DNA of 64,000 nucleotides, from positions 62,001 through 126,000 of the forward strand of contig JALNKM010000001.1 of assembly GCA_023268155.1 (NCBI GenBank). The letters are read 5' to 3'. Source of the DNA: Candidatus Geocrenenecus huangii. Lineage in GTDB: Archaea; Thermoproteota; Nitrososphaeria_A; Caldarchaeales; Wolframiiraptoraceae. Numbering within the stretch: position 1 is the stretch's first letter; each line of letters starts with the position of its first letter. The notes beneath the pieces are model-generated. The model made no database searches. It saw only the letters and a program-made list of their open reading frames with translations, and was not told where the DNA came from. The position numbers and the translations under genes are program-made. Of this stretch, positions 63,230 to 64,000 are shown piece after piece.

Positions 63230-63944
63230 TTCTCTCAACCTCTACAATCTTCTTTGCAGATAGGGCAGGATCGGGAGACGCTGTTATCGCTCTTCCAATT
63301 ATTTCAAAATCTCCTCCATACCTTAAAGCTTGAGCTACTTCAGCACCCTGAATTACTACGCCGGGGCAAAGTATGGTTTTACGAGGTAATCTGCTCCTAA
63401 CTTCTTGAATATATTGCTTCTTGGTTGCTCCCACTATAACTCCATCTAGCTTGGAGTTCGAGGCTTCTTTAAGTAAGTCTTCGAAATTTTTCTCAAAGAT
63501 TATTGCTTCAGGGTGGCTCATCATCAATATTCCGAATAGATTGATAGAGTCTCCAATCATATTCGTTAAGCTCCCCTGGAATAAGTGGATCGTTGCACCA
63601 TCGAACCCTAATCTTTCAAGAAGTCTTAAAGTAAACTTATTTACTTCGGGTATGTCTCCAAGCTTGAAGTCGGATAAAAAGTAGAATTCTTCCTTAAAAT
63701 TCTGAATTAATTCTTTTAGGCTATCAACCCCTAGATTTAACGAGAGTGGGAATCCTATCTTTACTCCTACAACATACTCTTTTAATCTCTCTAGTAGCGA
63801 GAAGCATTTACCCAATATTTCTCTAGGTTCAGCTCTGAGAGAAGAATCGTCAAGGAGATCTAACGCGAGAATCAACCGACTTTGCTTATCTTGCGCAAAT
63901 CTCCATAATCTTAAAGGAGCCTTGCCTTCAAGGCAGTAACCCAC
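63213..63944 (-). CDS. pyrF: Orotidine 5'-phosphate decarboxylase
   Basis: A 243-residue PyrF. The active-site motif is FLSDFKLGDIPEVN near residue 93 (DxKxxDI), with LALDLLDD near residue 26 and ATKKQYIQEVR and TILCPGVVIQGAE in the second half. GTG start, within about 9 nt of the predicted transcription start. First gene of the pyrF-pyrE-pyrK-pyrD operon. Confidence 0.95.
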   Translation of the reverse strand: MGYCLEGKAPLRLWRFAQDKQSRLILALDLLDDSSLRAEPREILGKCFSLLERLKEYVVGVKIGFPLSLNLGVDSLKELIQNFKEEFYFLSDFKLGDIPEVNKFTLRLLERLGFDGATIHLFQGSLTNMIGDSINLFGILMMSHPEAIIFEKNFEDLLKEASNSKLDGVIVGATKKQYIQEVRSRLPRKTILCPGVVIQGAEVAQALRYGGDFEIIGRAITASPDPALSAKKIVEVERNVLQR

Positions 63945-63974
63945 AAAACCCTTCTCAGACTATGATAGTCCACC

Positions 63975-63982
63975 ATATAAAT
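63975..63982 (-). promoter_or_regulatory. TATA box of the pyrFEKD operon
   Basis: Minus-strand ATTTATAT with TGG following, about 35 nt before the pyrF GTG, predicting a leader of about 9 nt. Confidence 0.5.
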
Positions 63983-64000
63983 ATTGAGAATTCTTCACAT

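Noticed and set aside
1-64000. CRISPR arrays, insertion sequences, phage genes
   Set aside because: No array of spaced direct repeats, no transposase, no integrase or structural phage gene seen.

Overview
The window is a 64 kb stretch of archaeal chromosome. Evidence: eukaryote-type ribosomal proteins (S28e, L24e, L7Ae, L35Ae), RNA polymerase subunit Rpo12, aIF2 gamma, type 2 isopentenyl-diphosphate isomerase, archaetidylinositol-phosphate synthase, PurP-type purine synthesis, CofE (F420), ADP-forming acyl-CoA synthetase, and TATA boxes about 26 nt upstream of start codons (leaderless mRNAs). A tungsten/molybdenum aldehyde oxidoreductase and ADP-forming acyl-CoA synthetase fit an anaerobic or microaerobic, probably thermophilic member of the TACK/Thermoproteota side of the Archaea; I cannot name the lineage from sequence alone. 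DNA is AT-rich and gene-dense. I see no tRNA, rRNA, CRISPR array, insertion sequence or phage genes.

Layout. 0-6 kb: MoaB, stand-alone S4, MoeA, a small coupled unknown, a DUF89 phosphatase-like protein and a large surface protein. 6-10 kb: PIN protein, aIF2 gamma, NDK, IDI-2, MEMO. 10.5-14.7 kb: an aldehyde oxidoreductase locus (W/Mo subunit, four-cluster ferredoxin, FAD subunit, and a MoaD-like sulfur carrier whose C-terminus lies in the -1 frame). 14.8-23.9 kb: translation and information processing (S28e, L24e, GluRS, L7Ae, Rpo12, DNA ligase, L35Ae, tRNA-binding protein, AsnRS, HemK-like methylase), with an Ala/Lys-rich microprotein. 23.9-26.7 kb: an APC transporter, stand-alone Lrp-type sensor domain and Usp, then a Glu-rich microprotein. 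26.8-32.4 kb: nuclease, CofE, acyl-CoA synthetase, nucleoside phosphorylase, Ogt, and two candidate C/D-box sRNAs. 32.5-40.5 kb: ValRS, two surface proteins, Nudix, TldD. 40.5-47 kb: 2-hydroxyacid oxidase pair, Fe-alcohol dehydrogenase, metallo-hydrolase and atypical acyl-CoA dehydrogenase. 47-50 kb: GcvH, unknowns, CDP-alcohol transferase, tRNA thiolase. 50-54 kb: an ECF transporter fused in one operon with two phosphoribosyltransferases. 54-64 kb: purine (PurB, PurA, GuaB, two PurP) and pyrimidine (PyrF-PyrE-PyrK-PyrD) synthesis.

Together the right third is a nucleotide block: uptake/salvage (ECF plus PRTases), AMP and GMP branches, IMP formation and UMP synthesis. The left third links Mo/W-pterin assembly (MoaB, MoeA, MoaD-like) with the tungsten/molybdenum enzyme that would use the cofactor. 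The most unusual items are the frame-disrupted MoaD-like gene under a strong inverted repeat, two oppositely charged microproteins, two C/D-box sRNA candidates, the ECF-PRTase operon, and an ORF interrupted by an in-frame amber codon exactly where a leaderless promoter predicts its start.
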